A stretch of DNA of 64,000 nt from Pyrenula massariospora. Taxonomy: Eukaryota > Ascomycota > Eurotiomycetes > Pyrenulales > Pyrenulaceae. The position numbers and the translations under genes were made by a program. Location of the stretch: positions 404,942-468,941 of the forward strand of contig JAGFMI010000027.1 in the NCBI GenBank assembly GCA_021030905.1, read 5' to 3'. Below, one piece after another: positions 13,101 through 25,138 of this stretch (its first letter is position 1; each line of letters opens with the position of its first letter). The notes below the pieces were generated by a model. The model made no database searches. It had not been told where the DNA came from and saw nothing but the letters and a program-made list of their open reading frames with translations.

Positions 13101-15225
13101 CAATCCAGAACAATATGCAAGAGCTCTGGGCATTACTACACTTCATCATGCCTACTCTTTTTGATTCTCATGACGAATTTAGTGATTGGTTTTCTAAGGA
13201 TATCGAGAGCCACGCTCAGAGCAACACGAAACTTAATCAGGACCAGCTCAAGCGACTGCACATGATTTTAAAGCCTTTTATGCTTCGCAGAGTAAAGGCC
13301 CATGTACAGAAAGAACTCGGAGACAAGGTTGAAAAGGATATATTTTGCGATTTAACGTACCGTCAACGAGCATACTATACTAACTTGAGGAGCAAGATCA
13401 GTATCATGGACCTTATTGAAAAGGCTACACTTGGCGACGAACAAGACACTGCTACGCTGATGAATTTAGTCATGCAGTTCCGAAAGGTTTGCAACCACCC
13501 TGATTTATTCGAAAGGGCAGAAACAAGCTCGCCATTATCGCTCTCGTATTTTGCAGAGACAGCATCTTTTCTTAGGGAAGGGCAAAACATCAACGTCGCG
13601 TATTCAGTACGAAGTGCTATAGAGTTCGATCTTCCTCGAGTTCTCTGCGGTCCCGAAGGACGCCTTGATGTGCCCGGCCCCGGGAACCCCCGTGCAGGAT
13701 TCGAGCAGAAGTACCTTGGGCAGCTATTTAGCATCTGGAACCCTGGACACATCAATCAAAGCTACATGGAGAGTGGCGCATTCTCTTTCTTGAAGTTCGT
13801 TAATTATTCTGCCGGTGATGTTTCGCGCACCGTGAAGTCTAGTATCCTTGACCGTGTCTTCGAGGACTTGGACAGATTGCGAGAAGTTGGGCACACGGAG
13901 GCTGAAGATGGTAACGCAGAAGCACTACAACTGTCATCCTCAAACGTCTTAGAACCGAGACAATCATTGCATAGCGGCCAGAGCTCAATTCTGACAGAGC
14001 TGTTCAGCATCTCGGAGAACGCTTTCAAGGGTCAAGGTCTTGGACTAATCGAACCCGCTGCAGAGCCGAATGCCTCTGCCCCACCGATTCAGATCTCGTC
14101 GTCTGATCAGAATTCTACCAGAGAGCGCGAGCTGACATTATTCAACCCCCAAATCCGACAGTCATTATACCCGATCCCTTTGCAGATTGAAGAAGAGCTT
14201 CTGGAAAAAGATCTTGACCCCGTTGTGCTACCTCAAAACAACCTCCTTCCAGAACCCATCTCTCAAAAAGGCCGCTACACAAACGTTACCGTCCCCTCAA
14301 TGCGCCGCTTCGTAACTGACTCGGGCAAGCTGAACAAACTAGACGAGTTACTCCGAGAGCTGAAGAACGGTGGACATCGGGTCCTGCTATACTTCCAGAT
14401 GACCCGCATGATCGATCTTATGGAGGAGTACCTAACCTACCGGAACTACAAATACTGCCGACTGGACGGAAGTACCAAGCTCGAAGACCGCCGTGATACC
14501 GTCAACGATTTCCAGACCAGATCTGACATCTTCATCTTCCTCCTCTCCACCCGCGCCGGTGGGCTGGGCATCAATCTAACCTCCGCTGATACAGTCATAT
14601 TCTACGACTCGGACTGGAACCCGACGATCGACTCCCAAGCCATGGACCGAGCGCACCGCCTCGGCCAAACGAAGCAGGTCACTGTTTATCGCCTGATCAC
14701 GCGCGGCACGATTGAAGAGCGTATCCGCAAGCGAGCCCTTCAAAAGGAAGAGGTGCAGCGCGTCGTTATCTCCGGAGGGGCGGCTGGTGGCGTCGACTTC
14801 AACACCCGGAATCGTGAGAACCGGACCAAGGACATTGCCTTGTGGCTGGCCGATGATGATCAGGCGGCGCTCATCGAGCAGAAGGAGAAGGAAGCTGCAG
14901 AGCGGCCCGGCGAGGAGGAGAAGGGGAGGAAATCGAAGAAGGCTGCTGCCGCCGGGGGGATGAGGAGGAAGAGAGGGGAAATGAGTCTGGATGATATGTA
15001 TCATGAAGGTTAGTCAGGCGAAGACGCTTTATACTTCTTTGTACTAACAATGGTGCAGGCGAAGGACACTTTGAGGACGCGAGCGCGAAAGCGTCCGGGG
15101 CGGCGACACCCGTGTCGACCGCTGACGCGCCGGCGCCAAAGAGGGGGCCCCGAGGTGGAAAGGGGACGTCGAAGAAGGCGAAGACGGTCAAGGAGAGATT
15201 GAAGGTTATTGATGGGGAGGTCTGA
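10131..15225 (+). CDS. INO80: INO80 chromatin-remodelling ATPase
   Basis: Catalytic subunit of the nuclear INO80 complex; slides nucleosomes and exchanges H2A.Z using ATP. Four exons, 10131-10634, 10681-11127, 11183-15008 and 15059-15225, all with ACTAAC-type branch sites, give about 1647 residues, typical of Aspergillus-type INO80. Order: Pro/Ser/His-rich disordered N-terminus (1-320); highly charged coiled-coil stretch (about 340-480); DBINO/HSA actin-related-protein-binding region (about 540-675); SNF2 ATPase with Walker A in DEMGLGKT (about 816-823) and Walker B DEAQ (about 926-929); a long INO80-type insertion; then helicase C with [11 protein letters not shown] and DRAHRLGQ. The C-terminus is Lys/Arg-rich, from [15 protein letters not shown] through the short last exon to KVIDGEV. 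The last exon is easily missed, because reading through the intron stops seven bases after the donor. Essential housekeeping gene with no sign of transfer. Confidence 0.96.
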
Positions 15226-16489
15226 GGTAATGTTTGATCTGATGGCATTATCCACCCACTCTTTTTCTTACCTTGTGTTATGATCTTGCCGTAGGCTAGG
15301 GCGGGGTTTGGTTGGAACTTGTATGGGTCTGAATTCTCTGCATTCAGTGAACGGGAACGGCCGTGGGGGGCTTTTATTGATAGGCAGCAGTATTAATAGC
15401 TGGTAGATATCCACATCTGATGGGATCTGAGGGGAGACTGCGGTGCAACGTCATAGATGGTCTCTTCTTTTGAGGACGGGAATCAAAACTACTTCATTGT
15501 TGCTTTTACCCCCTGATAAAATCGAGACACAGTCTGCGAGCGTTTCTGTTTTGTTTCGTTTTTATCTTAAAATAAGATGAATGTCGCTTCGCCATAGGTT
15601 TGTCGATTTTCACGTCTCGGCTCTGAATTTGAAGCTTGCAGATGTACGCATGATGCCGTGGTTGGTTGACCCGTTAAAGCCGTTGCACTATTCTGACGCT
15701 TGTGGGCAATGGGCTGAGCATTATGTTGTAGACATCCGAGATGACCACCTCGAATTAAGGTCGGGCCACTAGACGAGCTAACAGGTAGGATATCTCGTAT
15801 ACAGCTATTTAATGTGTTGGGTATCCTACTAGATGGTATGTTTGGCCGAGAGATAGCCTGTTCCACAAGGGAATTTCCCAACCTATCAACAATCCCAACA
15901 TCTCGATGCTTGGCGGTCCTGCGTGAATTTCTCCGATGCCCCTTTCAATTGCCCTCCCTCGTTCCAAAACGTACATCCACAGACCCAAGAATTCGCGCTT
16001 TGCTAGATGTGAAACATTCGAGCCTAAGGGCATACTCCTCGCTCCTGTCGAATTTCGATCTCGAGGTCATAAGCAGTGGGTTTGGGGAAGCTTGCTCACT
16101 CATTGCTGGCCTGGGGAATTCACCGTTACGGTTAATTGACGTATTTTTGTTGGCATCAGTGGCTGGTTTCATTATGTGCGGCCATTATGATTATCTCGGT
16201 ACTGATGTCTGTCCTGCAGATGTGGTTGATGGTTGATTGTTGATTGCTGGTAGCCGAGGAAGGTTCAATGCAGGTCACATAGCATGCTGTAAATTGAAGA
16301 TTCTTGGAGCCCCAATCTCCGATGGTGGAACTATGCGATCCAAGCCGAGTTTTGACAAGGCTAGGGCTGGTTATATGGAATGGGTTTCGTGGTCTAGATA
16401 GACTGGTTGGTGAGAGACGATGAGAAGATGTTGCCTGTTGGGTTGAAAATTAAATTCAGTCGAATGCGCCTGTTAAGCGATGTTGTGTG
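15226..16489. other. Intergenic, convergent 3' region
   Basis: About 1.26 kb between the 3' ends of INO80 and the RTA1-like gene. An open frame at 15814-16236 has no recognisable motif, and overlapping frames of similar size exist on the other strand. I do not call a gene. Confidence 0.45.
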
Positions 16490-17640
16490 TTAGATAAGAG
16501 GCGACAAACGAGTGTTGGAGGACAGGACAACGTGCAAGAAAGACGACATCAAAATTTTCTGGGTGAAATGGGTGCATAAATGGGAGGAATGAGGCTCACC
16601 CTTCCGCTCAATGTCTGCCTCTGGCACAGCTGGTGCCTTCTCAAGTTTGCTCAATCCGGGTCCAGGATGGCCCACGTTGAGAGCGTAAACGGCAGCTATT
16701 ATCATACTGCCGCATCAATTGTCAGCCTGCATTTGTAAGCATTCCAAAGGCATGACTCACACTCCCTCCAAGGCAATAAATAATCCCTGATTGTGGATTA
16801 AATGCCCCGAATACCCTTCACTCAATTCATCAATCCGATACGCACACCGAGTCAGAATAAGCAGTATCGCAATCGATAAAAACACAACAAACACCTTGAA
16901 TGACCTCGGCAAAACCTTCAACTCCGTCGTTCCTTCTCTTCTAGCCCGGCGATACCGTACTGCATAGTCGAGGCATAGCGCGATGAAGACCGCGAGCGAA
17001 AAGACCTGAAATGACAGACCAGCAATGGCAGTGTCGACGCCGGCTTGGCTTGCGCCTGAGGTCGTTGAAGAGAGACCGCCGCCGGAGCCTTGCAGGACGA
17101 GGGAGATGATGTCGGCTGTAATGAAGATAGTATAGTAACCTTTGATGGGAATGCGAGATATGGTCGGATCCAGGGCGACAACGCTGTAAATCATGTCAAT
17201 GAAAAGGTTCGCGGTGAGAAGAAGGTTGACGAACAGTTGTGAGAGTGTGAAGTAGATGCCGGCAGAGAAAAAGGTAGGACCGAGGGTTATGCACACTACG
17301 CGATCAGTTCTTTGGCGTTTTACAGACAACGTTTGTCTTCCTTACTGATCTGCATGAGAAATCCTGCAAACGAGAACGGATCTTGATAGAGCAGGATGCG
17401 GCCTCCGTAGCCGATCATCTCCGTGACACAACCGAGAACCATGCATGACACGAACCAGGTGGTTCGCCATCGCAAGCCCTGAAAGATATGAATTGCCATT
17501 GCCAGGCCAAATAGCGCAATGAACGAAGCATTTGCCGGCACTGAAGGCCGGTATTGATAGACGCTATCCTTTACGGAGCAGATTGTTAGGGTGCAATTGG
17601 CGTCTGGTCCATAGGCGACAAGGTATGGGTCCTCAGCCAT
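16490..17640 (-). CDS. RTA1-like seven-TM membrane protein
   Basis: Member of the fungal RTA1/RTM1 lipid-translocating-exporter-like family, multi-pass proteins linked in yeast to resistance to sterol-pathway inhibitors and to sphingoid-base handling; activity here unknown. Exons on the minus strand are 17640-17346, 17295-16761 and 16706-16490, giving 348 residues. Visible family signs are an extracellular N-terminus with YGPDANCTLTICSVKDSVYQYRP, seven hydrophobic segments, the conserved FLMQIMCITLGPTFFSAGIY block restored by intron 1, the DIISLVLQGSGGG segment, and ALNVGHPGP after the last helix, restored by intron 2. The final about 50 residues are poorly conserved. A possible GTGAGC donor near 16600 could trim the tail, so the exact C-terminus is uncertain. 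It is convergent with INO80. Confidence 0.85.
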
Positions 17641-18978
17641 GTTTGAGCTTGTGAATTAGATCTTTTACTGGTGTATAAGCGTACACAGATGGTTGAATAT
17701 GTTCGTTTCGTCTCTTGGCATGCGAGATGTATGGACAGCAGAATATTTCAACGACCAGCAGAGGAAAAAAAACTTGAAATCTATGTACTGGCGGGAAGTT
17801 CAACAATAAAGACACGCTTGGACCAGTCTGAAACGCGCGAGATCACCGTTGAAATGATAGGCGACGTTGGGCATATTTATCGAACGCCATGTTTCTAGAA
17901 AGACGGCCTAGATAACAGCCTTAGCGAGACTGCAGTCGACCAAGGATACGTATACGATGAAGCGGCTCAGAACTGGTGGTACAAGGCTTGGGATGACGAT
18001 GGTTATTCTTCGAATTCGGCATATATGACTGCAAGCGGTTTAGATGGAAGAGTGGCGCGTACTGGGGGCGGGATGAATTCGCTCCGCCTGCCCCGCCTCC
18101 CCAGATGCTCCAACGACCCGTTGTGGACGCTACGGCCGAAGGATTCAGCCTCGACGCGGTTAAAAAGATGCATCTCGAAATCGTGATGCCATGCTCTCGA
18201 ACGTTGCATGCTCGGTAGCCACGCGTTGTTGCGAATGCATAATTAAAGCACGGCGGCGGCCCGTCTCCGCCCGCCACCGTGTCACGAGCAAAGGGAAAAT
18301 GCACCATCTCTGGTCTCAAACCTCGATGCCATCAAAAATAAGAAGACACAAATGCCAAAGTTCGCTGCACCACCTCGACATCTCGGCTCTATCTATGACG
18401 ATCTTTATTGTGCCCAATGCTGTGGGTGAGACTGATCACGAATGGACGGCCAACGTGCCGTTGACAGCAGCCCTTCATAACGGTAAGATATCATGGCGCC
18501 AGGTTGGGTCGGGCTCGAATAAGTTTTGGACAAGGCTGAATAATCATTGACCGGCTCATGACGAAGGGCTAGGCCCACATGAGGCTTGAGATGTCCTTCG
18601 CTGTCACATGAACGTGTGGATGTTATCGAGCCCAGGATGAATACTCAGGATCTTTTATTTCCGTTGAAGCGGTCGATATGGGCGAAGACTCGACATTGAC
18701 CACCCAAGGACGCCTCAGAAAGATCAGCCAGATTGCGATCTCACATTTGAAGCTTAGAGTAAGTTAGGCTTTGCCCCGGCCGTGAAGTCAGATCTTGCAT
18801 TACATCCAAGGGTCGCGGATGTCTCAGCCCGGCTCATTGGCACTGAGCGCCAGACAATCCAGTCACCATGTCTGAGCTGCTTGAGATTATGATGACCGGA
18901 GGCTTTGGTTCCTGATGAGGGCGATACCACCATAGGCGAAAGGTGCGCGTAGAGTTCCCGTTTGGATAGGACTCAAGC
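17641..18978. other. Intergenic
   Basis: About 1.3 kb holding the RTA1-like promoter side and the 3' side of the next regulator. Open frames are short and without motifs; no repeat recognised. Confidence 0.45.
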
Positions 18979-20539
18979 TCACTCTGTGCCACGAACTTTA
19001 CCCCCCGGCAGGCCCTTCATATTCAATGATATGAGCACTTCTCGAAGCCACTTCACAATCGCCCAGTGTTCTTCTATCAAGAGATAGTCATCGGAATTCA
19101 CCGATCTAAAGAAGTGCGTTTCATTCCTATGCTCTATCGGGAGGATGAGGAGCTTCGCAGCGACTCCCATGGGAAAAGCGATGATGTAGCGACCCGAGAT
19201 ACCGCGGTCAGGCTTCAAAAACCACAAAATCGACCGAACGATCGACATCGATGCTTTTTCGGCCTGAACAAGATGTTCGTTCTTCAAACCAGGAGAGGCC
19301 TTGTCCTGGCCGGATGCCTGTTGTAACCAATACCAGACACTGTGAACGAGAACACAGCATACCCAGTACATCAAGAGTCCATGTGCTTCAATGTATTCTT
19401 TGAATTCGAAAGTAGTCTTGAGCGGGATCTTGGGGTCGGATTGGGGTACTTCCTCCCAAGTCCCAGCATATTCCTCGAACCATGCGTCCAAATCTTGATC
19501 CAACTTCTTGCAAGTGCCATGTAGCTTCATGACTAGAACGAGTGCCTGGTCGGGGGAAGCAGTTTTGAGAATATTCATGCCTTCTAGCAGCCCGGGTATA
19601 TGGACCATCAAGTTTAAAAGCTTTTGGAAGGGACTTGGCGGCTTCTTGGAGAAAGGCACGGTCCTCCATTCCTCCTGAGCGAGATATGACGATTGCTGAA
19701 ACTGGATATGGGTGGTGATTACACCTAGACGCATGCCTGTGAACAGCTTATGTGCCGCGCCTCGGGTGAAGAAAGCAGGACCATACGCGAACATTAGCTG
19801 GCTGGCTGGCTTGTTGTGCACGAGAAAATTTAGCGTGTCAGATGGCACCTCTCTCAACTGACATCGTTAGTCTGACATTGTGCATGTTTAGTCTGAAGAG
19901 ACCCATCCTACCTCATACAGGCTCAGCAAGCAGCAAGTTAGCAATGCGACATCAGGACGCATCCGATTCGGATCTGACAATAGAACGTGTAGTCCGCGCA
20001 ATGAGCGGCCATATCTTTGCATACTCTCTCTTGTCATGTCAGCGTTATGTAGATCCTCGGCTACATGGGAACAGCTGAGCGCCATGTAGACTTCCCGGAG
20101 GCAAGATGATCCTGTCCGCTGCAGAGGAGTCGACTGGCACAGGTGGATCATTGTTTGTGCATTTTCGAATTTGGAAGACTCCATCTCGTGATTGGCATGG
20201 AATAACCGTAAAAATTTGTCGCTGATTCCAATTTCATTTGCCGAGGCTATCAGATCAAATTGCGAGGTGAACTCGGGGGATGGACACCGAGCACTTCTGA
20301 CAAGTTGGTCTGTCTGAGTCTTGGGCTCTGGTCTCTGGAACGCAACAAATTGCGCGCTTCGATATTCGCACTGAAGACCAGTACGAACACATTGGCTGCA
20401 TTCTGGCTGTTTTCTATCACACTTTGGGAGTTCAACTTAGTTCGAAGTCGCATTGAAGAATTTGGTAGGATAGGCGTACCCCTTTCTTCCTACGGAGACA
20501 GGTAACGCAGGCCTTAGACCTGCCAGGTCTCCCAACCAT
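18979..20539 (-). CDS. Zn2Cys6 fungal transcription factor
   Basis: Nuclear sequence-specific regulator of unknown target. Three minus-strand exons, 20539-20480, 20421-19912 and 19857-18979, give 482 residues. The zinc cluster is split by intron 1. Exon 1 encodes 20 residues with Cys11 and Cys14, and exon 2 opens directly on Cys21, followed by Cys28, Cys31 and Cys38. The spliced spacing is C-x2-C-x6-C-x6-C-x2-C-x6-C, exactly the family rule, which is the main support for this model. The start ATG lies in frame 30 nt before the first Cys codon. The rest (about residues 110-480) is helical with the FEFKEYIEAHGLLMYWVCCV type of sequence seen in fungal C6 regulators (Fungal_trans_2-like). Without the short first exon the gene would look like a regulator lacking its DNA-binding domain. 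Confidence 0.82.
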
Positions 20540-21262
20540 GGCACATCAGATTTTCAGACAGATGTCTTAGGATGATCGAGTCTATGAGCGAAACGAACAA
20601 GTTACCCATATTTTAGCATCTCCGGACAACCGACAGTCTTAAAATGCGGTTGCTGGGCCTAGCCTGACGCCAGGACCAAGGCTGGTGAGATGCGGCCTGG
20701 GGGCGATTTTATGTGGTCCAAGAGCGTCGTGAGGTTTGAAACACTAAGGAAAGGCGGTGCTGTACAACTCAACGGCAGCCAGTCACAGCAAATGCTTTGA
20801 GCAATCGTAACGTGGCCCGAGGATACCGGCAGCTCTAACCAGGGATCCTCTCAGGCTTAGACGCAGCCATACAGTCGCCACGGATGGCCATCGATTGAGG
20901 TTAAAGTGAAGTTGGGAAAGGCTTCCTTTTCCGCCCCCCGCCTTTTGACGTGAAAGATTCTAGCGTCCAAGGGGCGTTTTTCTAGCCGCAGATCAATCGA
21001 GCAAAGTAATGCTTCGACAACCTCCTCATGGGTGGTAACGTCCGCTAAGCATCTGCGATCAGCATCGTCGGCCCTGCTCAAATGAGAGAACATCGTTCCG
21101 CGATCCAAGTCAAGTGCCAAGCCAAGATCTCTTCGGATCTCCTCGCTACCGCCAAAACCGCCTTTTGACCGAGCAGCCCCAGCACGCCCTTCCCAAACTC
21201 CACCCCCAAATCTTTCCTCCAAGCCTCACTTCTTCACCCGGAACCCTACGCGACCCTCCACC
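20540..21262. other. Divergent intergenic region
   Basis: Shared upstream region of the Zn2Cys6 gene (minus) and the DUF1770 gene (plus). No further gene seen. The last 120 nt before 21263 are C-rich and pyrimidine-biased, a usual fungal 5' leader look. Confidence 0.45.
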
Positions 21263-21787
21263 ATGTCCCAAGAACCTGCCATAGCCCTCGCCAGCGCCAT
21301 TCAATCCGGCAGCATCAAACGTGACCCTTCTCCGTCCCACGACCTCAACCCCCCAACCGCCTCGACGAACATCCAACCCGCGCCCCCTTCCCCCACACAC
21401 TCATCGGACTCGATATCCTCTTCTTTAGTCGACCACCCCGTCGCGCAACCACGTCCCCGCCGCACTACCTTCCCACCCCTCCCCGATTTCCGCTTCGAAC
21501 AGTCTTATCTCGCATCCATCAAGCACGCCGATACCTCATCGAAAGTTGCGTACATCACAATCCGAGACCAAATTGTATTGCCATTGTTGCAGGGCACGCT
21601 ATGGAGCTTGGCGCTTCATGGTTGGAGGTATTGGAACAGGGGTGTGAAGTTTAGGGGCGAAGGCATAGGGTCAAGGGTGAGGAGGTGGTGGTGGGAAGTG
21701 AATAAGTGGGAGGTACCGAGGTTTGATAGTAAAGATGAAGGCATCGCGGAAAAGATTGAGGATGTGAGATCATTTAAGAGAAGCTGA
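21263..21787 (+). CDS. DUF1770 domain protein
   Basis: Single-exon gene of 174 residues with a CACCATGTC start context. The N-terminal 75 residues are Ser/Pro/Thr-rich and probably disordered. The rest matches what I recall of the fungal DUF1770 family: a PLPDFRFEQSYLASI block (about 73-87), an amphipathic/hydrophobic segment with ITIRDQIVLPLLQGTLWSLA (about 98-117), and a basic, Trp-rich stretch (RVRRWWWEVNKW, about 137-148). Function is unknown in the family; the hydrophobic stretch suggests a membrane association. It stands between two minus-strand genes with its own promoter. Confidence 0.75.
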   Translation: MSQEPAIALASAIQSGSIKRDPSPSHDLNPPTASTNIQPAPPSPTHSSDSISSSLVDHPVAQPRPRRTTFPPLPDFRFEQSYLASIKHADTSSKVAYITIRDQIVLPLLQGTLWSLALHGWRYWNRGVKFRGEGIGSRVRRWWWEVNKWEVPRFDSKDEGIAEKIEDVRSFKRS

Positions 21788-22445
21788 AAGAGATTCAATT
21801 CAGGCTGACGGTTGACTCAGTTCTATGTTGAACAATTTGGAAGCGCCGTTGGTGACTGAACAAAAAGGAGAGAGCACCGTGCAACAAACCAACCAGTAAA
21901 CGAGAAATGGACGACCTTATGCCAATGATGGAAATTGGCATCGTCCAGAGAAGCACAGGCACAAAGCTCAAAGGGACGAGTGCTACTGCACAAGAATTAC
22001 AGTCGAATGGAGCTGAATGAGGAGCTTGGAACATAGTCCTCCTCACCCAGATCTAGGACTTGATCATCAGCATCTCAACAACGTGCTGCTGCAAAAGATC
22101 CTAAATGGTGAAGCTGAAATGACTACGCTCAGAGATTGCAAGGATAAACTTTATAGAGTGAGCTGTGGTGTAAACCTCATAAATTGTATACCAGTTGGCC
22201 GTCGGCCATTGTCACTCTTTGCGAACACAAGGATTCGATCTGAATTATTCCTATTTTGAATGGAGAACACCTTTTCCCAGGCCCCAGATTGACAGAGTAG
22301 CGAAGCAAATTGATCATCCGAAATGGATATGGATCCACCAATCTCCAGCTCAAATAGTCCTGTTATCGCGTTTTTCTACGATGCTCAACAGCGCCAATCA
22401 ATGTCCATTTATCTCATCAGATCCACAGTCTCTTGTCCCTTACGC
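21788..22445. other. Intergenic
   Basis: Convergent 3' region between the DUF1770 and ATG33-like genes. Nothing beyond shadow open frames was seen. Confidence 0.5.
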
Positions 22446-23047
22446 TCACGCCCCATCTCCCCAAATGCCAACGACCCCCATGAAAAATCCCAAGCCTGCA
22501 ATCCCTGTCCTTACCGCTTGAACCCTCGTTTCTCGTCCCATGTCTCTCTCCACACTCTCGCCGTTAAGGCTCGCTTCTGTCACCGATGCAGTCCCAACAT
22601 CTTCCCAATCCTCGCTCCCACCATTCCTTCCCTTCCCCTTGCTCTTTCCGCTGCTTTTCATCTCTCTAATCTTTGGCCATCTTGTCATGCCATTGAACCA
22701 AAATTCGACTCCCTGACCACCCACGAACGAGACAAGCGCGGTGTAGAGCAAGTAGGGGTGTCGCGCACGGGCCGGGGCAAGGAAGAAAGATGTAAGGAGG
22801 GAGATTGAGGAAATAGAAGCAAGACTGAGAGCATGTCGTGTTGTGGCTTGTTGGAGGGCGGTCAGTGTGCGGCGCGCTGTGGCGGCGCTTGGCAACAGAG
22901 CGAGTGTTGGGAGAGTCAGAGTGGATGTGGTGTAAGATAGGCCCTAGCAGGAGAGTTTGGTAAATGGATGCATCAAAAGAATTTTTGAGAGAGACATACA
23001 GTTAGCAGGCCGAGCGAGACGGTGCCCACGAGCTTGAGGATGGACAT
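22446..23047 (-). CDS. ATG33: ATG33/SCM4-like mitochondrial outer-membrane protein
   Basis: Likely homologue of fungal Atg33 (Scm4 family), a multi-pass mitochondrial protein with a role in mitophagy in yeast. Two minus-strand exons, 23047-23000 and 22943-22446, give 181 residues. The 48-nt first exon encodes the hydrophobic start MSILKLVGTVSLGLLT. The intron has a GTATGT donor and CTAG acceptor, and exon 2 opens with GLSYTTSTLTLPTLA, continuing the first membrane helix. Three further hydrophobic segments follow (about 48-62, 70-85 and 160-178). Between them is a charged, Gly/Lys/Ser-rich loop (about 88-140) that may vary between species. The family call rests on the N-terminal helix pattern and length, so moderate confidence. 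Confidence 0.68.
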
Positions 23048-23742
23048 TGGGCAAGGCATTGTGCACGCAGTATCAGTCAGAATTAAGATCAAAATAGCTC
23101 AGCGTCGACGACGCAACTGTCTCTCGGCGGTGGGGAGGTGAGGTCTGGCTGATGAAAGGTGACTTTTATCCGAGACGCAGCTTCAAGAAGCAGAGGATGA
23201 AGCTACTTTGGTTGAGTTTGGAGGCAGCGTTCTCAGGAACGGGCGGGCAGCAGAGATAGTGGCGGTTGGCCAGCTTGCCGCCAATCAGAGTTTCTGGCGC
23301 CTCGATCTTTCGTCATTCCGTATTGAGAATGTATTCGTCGTACCAACTATAGAGCATCTTTCGTTTCCCACCAATGCTGGTCTGCCGTGTACCGGCATCG
23401 CACATGGTTTGGTCGGTTTCCCGAGAGGACCATGGGCGAAGAAACTTCTTCTTTGATACTCTCCCTTAAAGCTAGATTTTCTGGCTCATGAAGACGTTTT
23501 GCGGACTCAGTAATCCTTCTTTGCCTCGGCTACTTTCCTCTCCAAGAGCTTTACATCCGAAAGGATTTACTTGCGCCGTCGGCGTTTTGGGCTGGAGGTC
23601 AAGGACATTTCGAGCTTTAAATTCATGTTCACTCAAGATTCCCCAGAAGACATTGTTTCCAACCTCTAGTTTGATTAAGATCCCCTCTAAAAGCCGCTTT
23701 TTCTCGTCTTGCTATCCCCTGTTCACCTCCTCAGGTCCAAGC
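23048..23742. other. Intergenic with in-frame 5' extension of the next gene
   Basis: Upstream region of the dienoyl-CoA reductase gene. From the ATG at 23488 the frame is open straight into the called start at 23743, adding 85 codons with no Asp or Glu; see the finding on possible dual targeting. Confidence 0.5.
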
Positions 23743-24874
23743 ATGGCCCCGATCAATAAAAATGACTTCATAAGCGACGTCTGGAAAGACGGCATATTTG
23801 GTACACTCTCTCTTAAGTTTCTCTCCTAACCATATCTCATACCTTCTAGCGAATAAAGTCCTCTTCTGCACCGGTGGCAATGGCACAATCTGCAGCAACC
23901 AAGTCCGCGCCTTTGTCTACCTTGGTGGTAACGCCTGCATCCTTGGCCGTAATGCAGAGAAGACTGCCTCCGTTGCTAAGGACATCACCCGAGTTCGTGA
24001 TGGCTCAAAAGTTCTGGGACTAGGAGGCATCGACGTCAGGAGCTACGAGGCGTTGGAGAAAGCGGCCAAGCAGTGTGCGGAGGAACTGGGGGGAATCGAT
24101 TTTGTCATGTCTGTTTCCGCTTTTCAATATGCGATCACTGCGGCACTGGCTTCCGGGATCTTGGCTCTAACAAATTGTATGTAGTGCCGGCGCAGCGGGC
24201 AACTTCCTCTCGCCAATATCCGCCCTCTCCGCCAATGCCTTCAAAACCGTAATCGACATCGACGTCCTCGGCTCCTTCAACACCCTCAAAGCCACGATCC
24301 CGTACCTCATCACCTCCGCCCAGGCTCACCAATCCGACGGCAAGACCGGTATGCCCCCATCCCCACTCCTGCTACCCTTAAATTTCTAACGCTCCCATCT
24401 CAAGCCCACCCACACGGCACCGGCGGCCGCATCATCTTCGTCTCCGCAGCCTTTCACTACACTGGTGTTCCCCTCCAGTCCCACGTCAGCACCGCCAAAG
24501 CCGGCGTCGACGCTCTCTCCGCCTCCGTCGCCCTCGAATACGGGCCCTTCGGTGTCACCTCCAATGTCCTGACCCCCGGCCCGATCTCGGGCACTGAGGG
24601 CATGGAGCGCCTCTCGGCCGCCGCAAACTCCACCTCGTCTGAGGGCGCCGGCCTGCCGTTGAGGAGATGGGGGAGGGTTAAGGAGATTGCTGACGCGACA
24701 GTGTGGATCTTCAGTGATGCGGCGAATTATGTGAACGGGCAGGTTACGGTTGTGGATGGTGCGGCGTGGAGAGTGCATCAAGGGGCGCCGGCGGGGCAGT
24801 GGAAGTATCCGGACTTTTTGTTGGAGGGGACGAAGATCGAGGGACGGAAAGGGAATAAAGGGTCAAAGCTGTGA
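23743..24874 (+). CDS. SPS19: Peroxisomal 2,4-dienoyl-CoA reductase (SDR)
   Basis: NADPH-dependent short-chain dehydrogenase/reductase that reduces 2,4-dienoyl-CoA esters during beta-oxidation of unsaturated fatty acids. Four exons, 23743-23800, 23850-24108, 24185-24348 and 24405-24874, give 316 residues. The cofactor loop is TGGNGTI (27-33); later come FVIAGAAGNFL, restored by intron 2, and the active-site region HVSTAKAGVDAL. There the SDR Lys is kept but the usual YxxxK Tyr is replaced, as in this reductase family. PGPISGTEGMERL and NYVNGQVTVVDGA complete the fold. The protein ends in Gly-Ser-Lys-Leu, a canonical PTS1 signal, so peroxisomal import is expected. The start at MAPINKNDF is chosen because resemblance begins there. 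The shorter peroxisomal model is preferred, but an upstream ATG remains possible. Confidence 0.92.
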
Positions 24875-25138
24875 GTTATTCTGAAGGGGAACACTTTGGG
24901 AATCTGGATACGGGCAAGGTCATGTTGTTTCGGGTAAAGTTTTCTATTGAATCTCACCAAAGACAAGGCTCGGATGTGCTCCTAATACGACATCATATTC
25001 ATTCAATCATCGGCTGTCCTGCCTGATAGGGTAGTACCAAGTTTATAATATAACCTGACTCAAGTATCGTTTCCAGACTCTAACCGGAATGAAAACCTAT
25101 ACCCATTTCCAGCAACTTGTCGATCAAGCTAACCCAAA

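Noticed and set aside
15814-16236. 140-codon plus-strand open frame downstream of INO80
   Set aside because: No recognisable motif or conserved features; overlapping frames on the other strand are equally long.
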